In this document: positions 39,509 through 51,610 of the stretch, one piece after another
Layout of the letters: the number at the start of each line of letters is the position of its first letter
Position numbering within the stretch: position 1 is the stretch's first letter
Notes under the pieces: model-generated
Seen by the model: the letters and a program-made list of their open reading frames with translations, nothing else
What the model was told of the DNA's origin: nothing
Database searches by the model: none
Source of the DNA: Auanema rhodensis
Lineage: Eukaryota; Nematoda; Chromadorea; Rhabditida; Rhabditidae
Direction: 5' to 3'
Length of the DNA: 64,000 nucleotides
Assembly (NCBI GenBank): GCA_964057225.1
Contig: OZ059898.1
Location: 13,603,767-13,667,766, forward strand
Translations under genes and position numbers: made by a program

Positions 39509-40555
39509 GATATGTATGTCTAACCTGAAGAAAAGATATATTATTATAAAGAAAGTAGAAGATAACAAATGAAAAAGAGAGTAGCAAAGAGAAAGAGAAA
39601 GAATAAGACATTGTTAACTATATGGATATAGTTAGCCCAAAGAGATTATCAGAAGAAAATTCATAACATATAAGAAATAGAAAGGTGAGAGAAAGGCTAA
39701 AAAGACTTAAAAGAGAAAAGAGAAAAAGATAAGCTGGATAAGCCAGTCAAAATGAGATTGTCGGATGGACCTGCGAATAAGAATATGAGACCATATACTA
39801 GAGAAGAGATAAATCTTCAAAATAAATTAAGAAAATTAGTAGAAACATGTCAGGTGTTCGAGCCAGAGTATATTCGACTTTCTATATAATTCAAATAAAG
39901 CAGAGATTTTGGTTAATTTCAAATTAAAAATTATCTTTGAATTTTTAAATAAAAAGAATCGTTTTGGCCTAAATATTACAAGTGAAGAGCTAGAAGATAA
40001 CTATTTTTAAAATTTTGTTCCAATATATAATATAGTAAAAGAGGAATAATATGATATAGTATAGGATGGATAAGAAAAGATGGGCTTGTGTTGGCTCCAC
40101 CCGGATAACCAATCTCTCTCACTCTCTCTCTCTCTCTCTAAGTGTGTGTAGGGTGTATGCAGAATTACCGTATAAGCAATGACATTTACCAAGAAAGAAA
40201 AGAAAAAAGACATTTAAAAATGAAAGAATCGAATATATTTTTTGAATTTTGGAAATATCAAATAGGATTTACTAGAATAATGAGAAGAAATATTTGAATA
40301 AAAATTATTTTTACAACAGAAAACAAAACAAGAAAAATTTGATTGTCTGAATGAAAAAAAAGTATGAAAAGTAAACTGAAAATGAGGAGAAAATAGGTAA
40401 AATCAAATTTTTTTTTTATGGAAGCACATATGGATGAGAGAGAGAGAGATAGAATGAGGGACAATAGTTGGAAGAAAAGATTACAGGCTTCATCATCACC
40501 TGATATAACTGATGGTGTCGGGAAGCCAAGTTAGTTCAAATGATTGGGATTAAGC

Positions 40556-40593
<38 letters not shown>

Positions 40594-40780
40594 ATAAAAT
40601 ATATTATATAAATATGAATATATAGATAGATAAATATGGAAAATGAGAGAGAAATTCACTGATTTTTTTGCTTCACAATATCTATCATGATCTTTGAATT
40701 TGACGAGTCATTAAGAAATATAGAGGTAAGGACGAACGAAATGCAGTTTTTGCTTTCAGGAGGTCTTATAGGAAATATTC
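39509..40780. other. Upstream of homeobox gene 1, purine-rich
   Basis: A/G-rich on + and so pyrimidine-rich on the sense strand of homeobox gene 1; consistent with an outron or 5' UTR intron. It holds (TA)n at 40559-40583 and an inverted repeat at 39615-39634. No exon found. Confidence 0.4.
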
Positions 40781-40789
40781 AAAAAGATT

Positions 40790-41000
40790 AAGTAAATACA
40801 TCGAATCTACCGTAATCCTTCGGCAAACGATATCTGAGAGGGAATCCGAAGGTCCTTATTAGGCCAACGACGAACTGACTGACTGAGGATGGGGCTTGGC
40901 CTAAGCCGGATGGTTCTACCGTAAGGGGCGGAGCCTCAATGGTCAGAAAGACTATGGTAAAGGTCCCCCGGACCATTTTCCGTAAAGGATTAGGCTGGAA
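40790..41000 (-). promoter_or_regulatory. GC-rich island, candidate promoter of homeobox gene 1
   Basis: A roughly 200-bp island of much higher GC than its surroundings, about 1.3-1.5 kb upstream of the homeobox gene 1 start. It contains a GC-box (GGGGCGGAGCC, 40925-40935). It is flanked by K50-type TAATCC sites at 40813-40818 and, inverted, at 40987-40992. The 62-codon frame across it (minus strand) is most likely a by-product. The promoter role is inferred from composition and position. Confidence 0.35.
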
Positions 41001-43100
41001 ATTTAAGAAATATGTTGAAACATCAAAGACTTTCCTGAAAGATTATTGGGAATTTTCGTCTGGATATATTCTGAGATGAATGACAGTTGTCTAAGCTATT
41101 TTGGAAATTTGCTTATAAGCATACAAGTTAACTATGTGAAAAACTTAATTTAGTAAAGAAATATTAAATCACAACATCCCTTGAGACTGATTATGAATTA
41201 TGATTATTGAATTTTCCTTTTTTTCAGTCTTAAATACATAGGACATGAGCTATAAACATTGGAAAATACAAGTCTATATTCAGATTTATATCATAGTATC
41301 ATGTTAATTAAAAAGATTTTTCGGAATATTAAACGGTCCCAGCTGAACAACTTTTTAATTTCGAAAATTAAACAAATGCTAGATATAACTTAAGAATAAG
41401 TATTTAAGCAGATATACGGAATTTATCCTTAGGTGGAGAGCAGATCGTTAATCCGTAGTGAAGATGATGATGCTAGTGCTTGGTTGACAGCTCGGATTTA
41501 GCTATGACTTTCTTCATGTATGTAGCTATTGACGGATTTGTGTCAATCACATCTTCTATTCAATATACTAATGTTGATCATATGTATAGTTATGTGTTAG
41601 TATACTACTTATATACATATATATGTATGGTTTAACCTTATTAAGACTTTTAAGCTTAACTTAATTAGAAAAAAAAGTTTTAGAAAAGAAAATCGGCTTA
41701 AGTTTAGGTCATAATTGACCTTTTTTGACCTCAAATTATTTATGAACTTTTAGGAAAACTATGGAAATATTTTTATACTATACGGTATAGTTAAGGCTTT
41801 TTCGGAATATTCGTCATTAGAAATATGAACTGTTGTGAGAATTTTGGAACCTTTTCTCATAACTATGCTAAGAATGAGATTGAGGTAAAACATTGCTGTG
41901 AAATAAGGAGAAGATAGACATAGCGTTGATTATGTGGTGAAATAGTTGGTTTAAAGATGATATACTATAGAAAATCTTCTAGTTTTCATCTAATTATATG
42001 TTCAAATATTGTAAAATGAGAAGAAAATGAGAAGTTATTATTACATTAAACTATCTCTCGTCATATACCTCCTCTTCTTCTTCTTCTTCTTCTTCTTCTT
42101 ATACATAGTTTTTCTCTTTTCTATCTATCTATTCATAATGTCTTTGCAATCTCGTCAACTTAGCATAATAGGTAGATAGCTGGACACCTGTTACTTGCCC
42201 TAATAAGGTGTCCGAAATTTGATGCTAAGCCGAAAAGTGGTACCCTCCAGCTTGATGAGCCTGATGAGTTGCATGCTATCCCATCAATTTAGTTCATAAT
42301 TTAGTCGTAAATGACAGCAGAATTAAGCAAATGGTTAAGGACAATTTGTAAACAAAATGTTCGAAAACAACATAAAATTTGGAAAACAAGGCTAAAGGTT
42401 GAAGTTTGATTTTAAAAAAAAATTTCATCTAAAATGAGAATAATTTTTGGAATATTTGTTTACTGTTTCTTCTTATTTGTTTTTATTCCTCATATTCTGT
42501 CATTTAAGCAGGCAAGCTAGCAAGCTTGACTGTTTAATCCTTTGGATTAAGCATAAATCTAAGCAAGCATCCGATGACCTGAGGCAGATTATAGCAATTC
42601 TAATAACGAAAGATCATAATTGACTCTGATTTTCATATTTTTTGGAACGGCAAAGGATATTATTGGAACGATTGTTATTGAGAATATAGCATATAGAAGG
42701 TGATATTATTGAATCAGAAGAACAACAATACACATTATAGCTATACCCTAAGCTTCAAGCAAGCCTGATTAGAAGAATAGGCTCTACCTCACTTTGTGTT
42801 ATAAAATTAATTAACAAGCAATAAATATTGTTTATATTATTATTTTGAAAATATTTATTTCATAAATAAATTGATATAAGTACAAAACTTGAATTATTAA
42901 GAAAATACTAGAAAAAAAAACAACAAAAATACAAAAAATCAAGTTGTGTATATGATTTGATGAGTGATGTCTGACTGTAGAAGGTGACATATGGGAAAAG
43001 CTGTTCGTATCTCAGTTAGATACAGGAAATACATGAGGAAACGAACTTTTGGTAAACAGTCTATTCAATCCTAATACAGAAATGTTTCCGTTAGCTTACG
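41001..43100. other. Inter-homeobox non-coding region
   Basis: No gene recognised. It carries TAATCC sites at 41449-41454 and a palindromic pair at 42534-42550, a CTT repeat at 42070-42100 and a hairpin at 42182-42213. It probably holds cis-regulatory elements of the homeobox genes. Confidence 0.4.
42534..42550. promoter_or_regulatory. Palindromic K50 homeodomain site
   Basis: TTAATCC-TTT-GGATTAA: two inverted TAATCC cores with a 3-bp spacer. TAATCC is the known recognition sequence of OTX/bicoid-type (Lys50) homeodomains, and both neighbouring genes encode such proteins. Confidence 0.45.
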
Positions 43101-43119
43101 TAATGATCTGTTGGTCAGG

Positions 43120-44683
43120 TCAAAACGCGAAATTGGAAACGGTCACAGTCTCGTCTTCGAGTAAATAGGAAGCAGAGGTATAACTTAGAACATCTATATT
43201 TGGCTATATATTCTGAATTTCATCACATAAACAGTATATAATTGTGATTTTCTTTTTATTAATTTGTCTGTATTTCTGAAATCGTCAATCAAATATTCTA
43301 CAATAACGGTGTATCTGGGAAAAATCATAAGAATATTCTGATATATACGTACGAACGAAGTGTTTCTCCCAGAATGAGTAGTTGACGAATGGCGACAGAT
43401 CTGATGCTAGTGATCCAGCTGTGAAAATGCTTCTGGCATATCATATCTAAGGCATAGCTCGTCCGAAATTGACCTCCGTTTTCAAAGTAATGAGACTTAA
43501 GGTTATATTTGTATGATTTAAATTATTTTCATATTTAAATCAATCTTTCAAATCAATTGTTCTATTGAAGTTTTTTCCAAAAAATACGAAAATGAGGGTT
43601 TTGAATTGCAAAGTCGATTCGAAGTTATGTGGGTGTTCAGTGTTTTTATGAACTTTTTTCAGGCTGAATAAACTTGAAACCTTAAAGTTGAAATGATGAA
43701 GTTGTTCATATATTTATTTTTTTTAGAAAATGAGATTGAGACAAGACAGTGAAGCTAGAAGAAAGACAAAGAGAAGAAGACAGCTGGTGTAGGAAGCGAT
43801 AACGATCGGAACAATGATGAGCAGTAAGCAATCTAGAGATAAAGACCATGGATTGCTGAAAAGGAAGAGTATTAGAGTTTCATGTGGATTGACTAATCCT
43901 TAACCTATCGTTTAAGGTAAAAGCTTAGTAGCCGACTAATTGCCAAGCAGATATAAGGAAAACTAGCTAACACCTGTCATAGTGTAGCATAGATAACTAT
44001 CTGCTAACTATGTGTCTATCTCTTCAACACATGGCTTTAACTATCTGCTTACTATCTTCTTCCGTTTTTTGTTCTTTTGTTTATATATATATACATAAAT
44101 GATGGCATATCTTGATAAACTCAAACTACACGCCAATCAAAAGCATTACTATAGGTGAGTTGGGATAAACTATGCTATTTATAAAAATTGTATTCATGTT
44201 ATCTATACGTATAGCCAAAATCTCTTCAATACACTATTTATAATTCTCAATTTCAAATCATATATCACGTAGTATCATAACTATATCTTAACATCTCAAC
44301 ATCTCAAAAATCATATAATTTGAAATCAAAAAACGGAAGTGAAATCATGTTTAAGGAGATCAATTCTTCTGATAATTAGCATATTCTTTTTCTTATTCAC
44401 CCGCAAAAGTTGTTACTGAAGGTCAAAACATGCTTAAAGCAAAATGGTCGGTTACCTCACACCTCAAAGACATATGACCTATCTCGCTGTTGGAGTTTTC
44501 GTTTGAAACAACTGTACTGGACATGATAGGCTGTTCAGAAGACATGCATATAAGCCATTGGCCAGGATTTTCAAGACATTGATCCAGCTGAGAAGAAGCC
44601 AGAGGCATGGACGGCTCATGCTTTGTCACCTGCTTTTGCTCTTTTTTTCGTGAATGATACCGCTGCTTCAGGCCTAAGCCTAA
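43120..44683 (-). other. Coding-like islands between the homeobox genes
   Basis: Three minus-strand frames with balanced composition stand out from AT-rich DNA. (a) 44423-44683 is open for 86 codons with no ATG near its left boundary; AG sites precede it and a GTAACC donor is possible at 44455. Its product contains MPLASSQLDQCLENPGQW. (b) 43325-43507 is open for 60 codons and contains YALDMICQKHFHSW. (c) 43120-43192 is open for about 23 codons, has a TTCTAAG acceptor and ends at TGA. The pieces do not join into one model I trust, since b and c each end in a stop. They may be exons of an unrecognised gene, upstream exons of homeobox gene 1, or conserved non-coding DNA. Confidence 0.3.
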
Positions 44684-44699
44684 TTAATTGGTTTTCTTA

Positions 44700-46393
44700 T
44701 AAGATACCGTTAATTAATATCCGCACAAATGAAAAAGAAAGAAATATGAAGGAAAAAAAGGGAATCTATGACATGCCATATAACAATCTTAATTTTCAAA
44801 TTTAGTACATTTCGCGCAATTAAATATGAGTTTTGCATTTCAATCTATTGATAGATGATGAGCGGTTGCATTGTTGATTCCTTCATTTTATTTTTAAATT
44901 GAATATACTATATATTGAATGGTTATTTATAATTATTTATATATAATATATATAAATCTTAATATTTAATTATATTTTTTTTCTTTTTTTAAGGTACATA
45001 GTTGATATGTTGTTTGATTTTATGTTGTTTATTCGGATGTTTATTCCCTGTTACCATTTCCTACATACAACCTCGTCTTCCTATCTATTGGTTAACAAAC
45101 TATCCAAACAAGCTACGTGGTTGGTGATCGGAAATTACGGTATATAAAGTAACTATAAGCTTCCGTTTAGCTTTATCATCATGTAAATACAATACAATTA
45201 CTAAATTCAGTTTATTTTGTTATATTCAAAACAAAAAGAGAAATTAATTTTTGAAATAGATGAAAATTCTATAGTCCCCTTTTCCCTACCTTCAATAATT
45301 TTTTTTCAAAGATAGTAAATAATACTTAAATCATTAGTATTATTTGATTAATATTCATATAAAAATGAAAAGAAAAGTAAAGGTGTCGCGTCATAACGCA
45401 TGTGCGGTGTCCTCAATGCTTTATACAATGATGTTGATGACTTGTCGGCTTCATAACATAGAAAGAAATATAAAGTACTTAGCTTACTAGTGTGTTTCAA
45501 GTGTACTTATAGCCACCACAGGTGACCGTAAGGATCTATAGATCATGTAAAATGCTATAAATCCTTTTGTATTATGTATCAAATATGGTAAAAGTTATAA
45601 TAGGGATAATATATGTCTTTAATTAAACTTTTATTTAGTTCTTCTTCATCTAAAAATTTGAAAAATTTGTTTATAAACAAGCATACATATAGAAAAGTTA
45701 GTTATGATAAACCCTGTTGAGAAAAAAAATAAATTAATTGCGAATAGAATGAAAAAATTAATTTTTCTTCGAACAATTGAGCGACGGCCAGAGAATATGG
45801 TTAGATTTGAACATGATGTTTGGGTCTCATAATAGAAGTTATACAGTAATATACAAGAAAACAAAAGGATAAGAGAAGAAGAAGAAGAGAAGAAGAAGAC
45901 TAAAAGAAATTTTTGTTATAACTATATGTATATAGTAAAGTAGATATATCTGCTAAACTCTTAATATCTAAAATATTAGTTGGACGATATACATTTCACA
46001 CGGTTTGAAAACGAATAGAATTTGACAAGAACAGAAACATATTTAGATGAAGAAGAGAAGAAGTTCTAGTTACCTTTGTAATATGAAAATTTAAATTGAA
46101 GAAGGACATGAAGCAGCAAGAAAAAGCTCATTTTGAAGTTTAAAAAAATAATACTGAAGCGGCAAGTTGAAACTTTTTCAGAAAAAATTAATTTTTCAAA
46201 AAAAATGAATAAAGAATGACCATTTCTATTGTCCAGTATGTGCTGGAGTACAAATAGAAGGAAGCAGATTGGTTAGTTGGTTGGTTAATGAAGAAACAAA
46301 ATGGAAAGAGGGGTTAAGCTAAGAAAGTAATAGAAGGAAATTCAACCCGAAAACTATTCTTTTGATATATTCAATATAAACATTCAATTCTCT
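44700..46393. other. 3' flank of homeobox gene 2
   Basis: AT-rich, no gene recognised. Contains a short inverted repeat at 45921-45936 and GAA-rich DNA near 45870-45900. Confidence 0.45.
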
Positions 46394-47887
46394 TTAGAGA
46401 GATGTATTGGTTCCGGCAAAGAAATATGGATTTGAGGCATTGTACTGAGCTTGGGAGTAAGCTGGATAAGAGTATCCGGTGGCATATGCTGAATCAAACA
46501 TTGTCGGGCAATATGGGTTAGCATAGATTGGATAGGTGTTGTAGACAGTTGGACTACTAATATTTACAGCTAATGGTGCTGATGAAGCTGCCGAGCTGAC
46601 TGATGATGTTGCTGAGCTGGATGAGACGCTCTGAAACAAGTTATTCGTTCAATCATCTTTCTATAATATGTGAAGCTTACCGTTGATGATTCATTACTCC
46701 AACTGTTATCCCGAACACTGACTCCAGGAGAATCAGTCTTTGACAATGGTGAGAGAGAATTTTTTGGTGGTGTACTGTAACTTGAATCGATAAAGATGAT
46801 TATAGATCAAAAGTGTTATTACCCAGATTCTGGTTCACTTGTTATCTGGTTGTATCCATTTGAAGGTGGTTCTTCTTTCACTTTAGTTGCAGTTGAATCA
46901 GCTAAAATTTTAAGAAATCATGACAAGTTGACAAGAACATTTCAATAATTTTCTACAACAAATTTCAAAAAACAAAAAGAAAGAATTGTTATTCAACAAA
47001 CCTTCTGCTTCATTTTTGTCAGCTTTTGGCTTTTGTCGTTCCTGTTGTCTATGCTTAGCACGTCTGTTTTTGAACCAAACCTTAAAAGAGGAAATGAAAT
47101 ATATTAAACAAAACAATAATATGTACCTGAATTCGACCTTCTTGAAGATGAATTTCTTCAGCTACTTTTTCTCTTGTGAATACATCAGGATAATGAGTTC
47201 TAGCAAATAGATTTTCCAAAACTTCAAGTTGTTGTCTATTGAAAGTTGTACGTTCACGACGATTTTTTCGTGGAATCATGCCTGAAAATGAAATGCATTT
47301 TCTACAAATCCCTTCAATCCATATTCTTTTATTTTCATTTTTGAAAAACAAAATATTTTATCTGCTCAGCTAGGTCAATATTTCTTTTATCATCTTATCA
47401 TCTTAGAAATCCGACCTTGCCAATCAAACGACAGACCTTCCAGCCTGCTCAGGTATTTCATGCTGACTTCTCATGTCATTTGAGGTTTTTTTAGTTTTAA
47501 ATTCAAAACAATTTGACAACTGATTATCGTATCTTCTCTTTTTTCTCTTTTAACAGAAGAATATTTTGAATTAGTAATGAGAATGATACCGACGTTGACA
47601 CATACATATGTATGCAAGCATGTTATACCTCATCATCATCTCATTTCAACATCAATACATACACTTATTCTTCTTCTGAATATTCAGATTTTTTGATTTG
47701 AAAATCAAAGAATAGCATCATATATCATTCAAGATAGTTATGTTGTTCAACAACAATATGTAAATGCTCAATAGCTGGCTGTGTTGAAGTTGTCGTCGTC
47801 GATCGGCTTATCCTTCCGTGGACCAGCCGATGATATGAGCGTACACTTATGAAAAGAGATGCAAAAAAAAGAAAGAGTGAAAGATAG

Positions 47888-47926
<39 letters not shown>

Positions 47927-48335
47927 GGAATATTATAGAGGGAGGAATATCAATTAGTAAAATGAAATTGAAATTTGGAAGAATGCATTGTCATCATTCC
48001 ATATATGGAAATGAAGTACATCATCTCTTGCTGTTTCTCTCTCTCTTCATTTTCTTTCAAATTTTCATCACGCGTCAGATACTAGATTCGCTGACTATCG
48101 TCACTATGTTACCGTAACCTCTAGCATGTTTAAATATAAGTTTACCAAGCTGAATACAGTTGTGAATATAGAACTTGTGTTAAGGAAAATAAAATTTCGA
48201 AATCATACCTGGATTGTAAGTTCCAGGAGGAAACATGGTAATACCAGGTACAGTCGTCATACCGTAGGCAAAACTTTGAGCTGGAGTTGTTGCAGATGGG
48301 CATTGGATATATGGAGAGAAAGTACTGTATGCCAT
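46394..48335 (-). CDS. Homeobox gene 2: OTX-like transcription factor (ceh-36/ceh-37 type)
   Basis: Six exons, 258 aa: 48209-48335, 47127-47281, 47002-47080, 46823-46901, 46681-46780, 46394-46630. The homeodomain is at about 49-108: NRRERTTF arm, [20 protein letters not shown] through helix 2, [16 protein letters not shown] in helix 3. Lys is at position 50 (residue 98), with W48, N51 and R53 present. The intron at 46/47 matches homeobox gene 1. C-terminal to the homeodomain are a VKEEPP stretch, a Ser/Thr-rich block and a Tyr/Ala/Pro-rich tail ([17 protein letters not shown]) as in OTX proteins. Family knowledge: nematode OTX factors (ttx-1, ceh-36, ceh-37) specify thermo- and chemosensory neurons and bind TAATCC. 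From memory, ceh-36 and ceh-37 are neighbours in C. elegans, which fits the pairing here, but I cannot decide one-to-one orthology. Confidence 0.88.
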
Positions 48336-51300
48336 TTTGATATCTGCAAAAAGATTGATTGGAATTTCATATTCATATAAATTTGAGAAAAAAAGAAAAA
48401 ACAGTTAATTAGCCTTAGATTATGTAATGGAAAACGTATAGCATTGATATATAGATACATACATGAGAAAGGAAATATAGAGAGTAGAAGAGATTGGAAG
48501 AGAAGTAGAGAGATAAAGAAAGAATGAGAGATTAGAAGAATACAAAAGAAAACGAGAGAAACAACATAAGATTACTGTAGACAGTCTCACTGATAAGAGA
48601 AGAGATGAAGACAAAACGAGACGAGCAGGGGCCTTCAACAGGTCTTCTAATCGAAATTCCATTCAAGACAAATGGGACCAAATAAAATGAAAAACAGAAA
48701 GAATCAAAAGACCTTATGGTTTGCGAGGTTCAAGAAATCACAAACGCATTGTTTACGAGAAAAAAAGACAAAATTGCTGTCTTGTTTCTTTGAAAAGATG
48801 TAGGTGCTTGTAAACATGCTATCATGAGGACTCGAAGAAACACATTCTACTTAGGGGACCTCGAGGTGATTTCAATGTCACGTTCAACTTCTTATGGATA
48901 GTTTCATCAAGTTCAACTTAATTTATTTTAGCTCTCAGAGATAATGTTGGCTCAAAAGTTCATACGTTCTTTGAGAACAGTTGAACTTAACGTGGCGAAA
49001 GCATGAAACGGTTCCGTAAGCGGATAATCAGACTGTAATCGGAGGCATACATAAACCAATAGACCATATATGGCTTCATAGCATTAACTGGAGATCAGAG
49101 ACATGAGCAAAATTAAAAGAAAAAGCTGTGTGAAGTAGCCATGATGAAAAGAAGAAGACGTCTCGGAGAAGAAATAACGTCACGTGATTGGCATTCATAT
49201 GGCCCTCTACCGAGGTTTCCATATCAAGAACACAACAAAATGATAGATTTTTGCCTGAGGGCATTACATTCAAATACAAAACTATGAGCTTTAACAAGAA
49301 AATGAAACGATGTAGAAGAGTAATGAGTGAGAGTTGCCAATTCGAGGTTCTACAAGGCAATTCACATACTTGCGTAAGGAATTAAGCCGCTTAGCTGTGG
49401 ATCCCGACGCTCCTTAGAATAACACTGTGGACTGATAACATCAATCGATCACACAGAGACTATCAGGGAGGGGAAAGTATGAAGTAGAGTCAGAAAAATG
49501 AATGAAAACGGAGAAAATGGGTGGTGAGATGAGTAGAGAATACAGAGAAATACTGTTCAACTAACAAAGAGTTGCAGAGGGTCCAAGAGAAATGAAAAGG
49601 AAAGATAATGAGAATGAAGAGATGCTGAGATAGAAACTGATGGAAAGAGTGAGAGGTACAGATACGATTATGTGAACACAGTGATAATACCAGGGACAGA
49701 CGTATACATTGCATGAACCACCACGTATTGTGATGGGTTACGGTAAGAGTGGTACTATGTCTATAACTGAGATTGTGAATATAGTTTGTGAGTTGAAGAT
49801 GAATAAGAGAGAAAAGTTGCATAAAATTCATAAAGAGAGAAAGAAAGAGAGAGAGAGAGAGAGTGAGAGAGAAGAGCCGGTTGTGTGTGAAGAACTTTTT
49901 GGAAATTTTCAGGTTTTGGTGTTATAGTTATATGTTAATAATATATGAGAGAAAGATGGAAAAGTAGACAAGCCTAAGCTGGTCACTAAAGTGTTAAAAC
50001 TCTAAAAACCTGGAAAATCTAAGATAGTAACTGCTCATCTTGTCGTCAAAACATTGGAAAAGGAATGTACAGTTAGATGGCATTATTGCATTGTTATTAA
50101 GTAAAGTGAGATGAAGAAAAAGGAGCTTAACTAGACGAGAAGGAGCCAAGCTCCTCCTGTTTCTTCAATTTTTTTGAATCTATCTATCAGAAGCGAATTA
50201 TGTATGACGACAGCCGTATAAGCTTCTCTTCATCTGATTTAGATGCATAATATCAACGTAACAGTTGGCATTAGATGTCCAAATAAGGAAAAAACGTTTT
50301 GACAATATAATCCTGAGGCTACAAAATCAAAATATTAAAAAGGAATTTGTGTTTTTGGTTGATGAAACGTTGAAATGCATGATGTCGTCAAAACAGAAGC
50401 TCTCGTTTGGTGAATGTGCTGAACGTTCATAATCGAAATCAGGCGATTGTGTGACGTCGAAAAGAGCATATAGCATAGGAAAAGGCTTCGTTCATGAATC
50501 ATTTCAGAGTATTAGAAGAAGTCGGATGGCAAATGGAGAATAGACAAGAAGATCTACAAAGTGAAAAGAAGAGAGATAGCATAACAACATATAGAAATAA
50601 GATAAAAGAAAAAGAGAAAGAAAGAGGGAAAAAGGAAATAGGAAGGAGGGAGAAGGACCTTGCTAACCTTCTATATCTATGTTAGCATGCCAGGTGATCA
50701 ATACAATATGATGATCATAAGGATTCAGTTGTGATTTAATTATTGAGGAAGAGAAATACATAGAGGCTTCTCCATCACATATATATTATATTGCTTGATA
50801 TTCACCTTATTCATCTAATTTTGGAAAAAAATGAAGAAACTAAAACAACTTTTCGATTGAAAGATGAACAACTTGAGCAAATGTCAAGTATTAAGCTTAA
50901 AACATTGTCTTATTTGGAATATTTAAAACTCAAAAAAAGTATTCGATGACTGTTGTTAATTTATTTTATTTATAGAATAACTATAATTTCAAAAAAATAA
51001 AATATAATCTAAGATATTTTTGAAAATAATGGTAAAAATCTACTTAATTTTGCAGATAAAAGTTAATGAAAAAAAATATTGAAGGAAGCTTAGAAAGAAA
51101 AGAAACAACTTACATATGTCATCAAGTATATTCTATATTTCCATTTAATAAATGAAATGAGAACTTATTGCAAAAGAAATAAAAATACTTAATGATTATT
51201 GAAAATGAAAAAGAAAATAGTTGGATCAGTAGGCAATTTGATGATTTTGTTTTTGTTGGAAAAAAAAATGATTTTTGGACTGAATAATGTAAGTTTAAGA

Positions 51301-51480
51301 AGAATTAGTTTCTTCTTATATCATGAAAATTCAAATATAACATTGAAATTAGACAATTGACGATTGTTTAACAAGAAACAAGAAAAAATGGATATAAAAT
51401 GAATTTTTTTCAAAAAGTTTAGGAATGTGAAGAAGCTGGTACTGAGACTGAGGATGAGCTCACTAATCCGAAGGTTACTC
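48336..51480. other. Upstream of homeobox gene 2, purine-rich
   Basis: A/G-rich on +, hence pyrimidine-rich in the sense direction of homeobox gene 2. Better-balanced patches at 48830-49400 and 49680-49800 are open in more than one frame on both strands, so I cannot assign exons. Long 5' UTR intron, outron or regulatory DNA are all possible. Confidence 0.35.
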
Positions 51481-51489
51481 AAACTGTCT

Positions 51490-51610
51490 TCTGAACTATG
51501 TCTGATCCGCCCCCTTAGCCCGAGTACGATCACATCCACCATCGCTGGGACCACCCAAATATGGGCGGTCCAATAGTGAATGGGCGGAGTCACGAACAGC
51601 CAATAGCAAG
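51490..51610 (-). promoter_or_regulatory. GC-box/CCAAT island, candidate promoter of homeobox gene 2
   Basis: Within about 100 bp: CCGCCCC at 51507-51513, GGGCGG at 51563-51568 immediately followed by CCAAT at 51570-51574, GGGCGG at 51582-51587 and CCAAT at 51600-51604. A TAATCC site is at 51464-51469. Paired GC and CCAAT boxes are typical of promoters bound by SP/KLF and NF-Y factors. It sits 3.2 kb upstream of the start of homeobox gene 2, at the end of the pyrimidine-biased sense stretch. Confidence 0.4.

Noticed and set aside
40788-40976. 62-codon minus-strand ORF in the GC island
   Set aside because: GC-rich DNA has few stops; the product shows no features and the island fits a promoter better.
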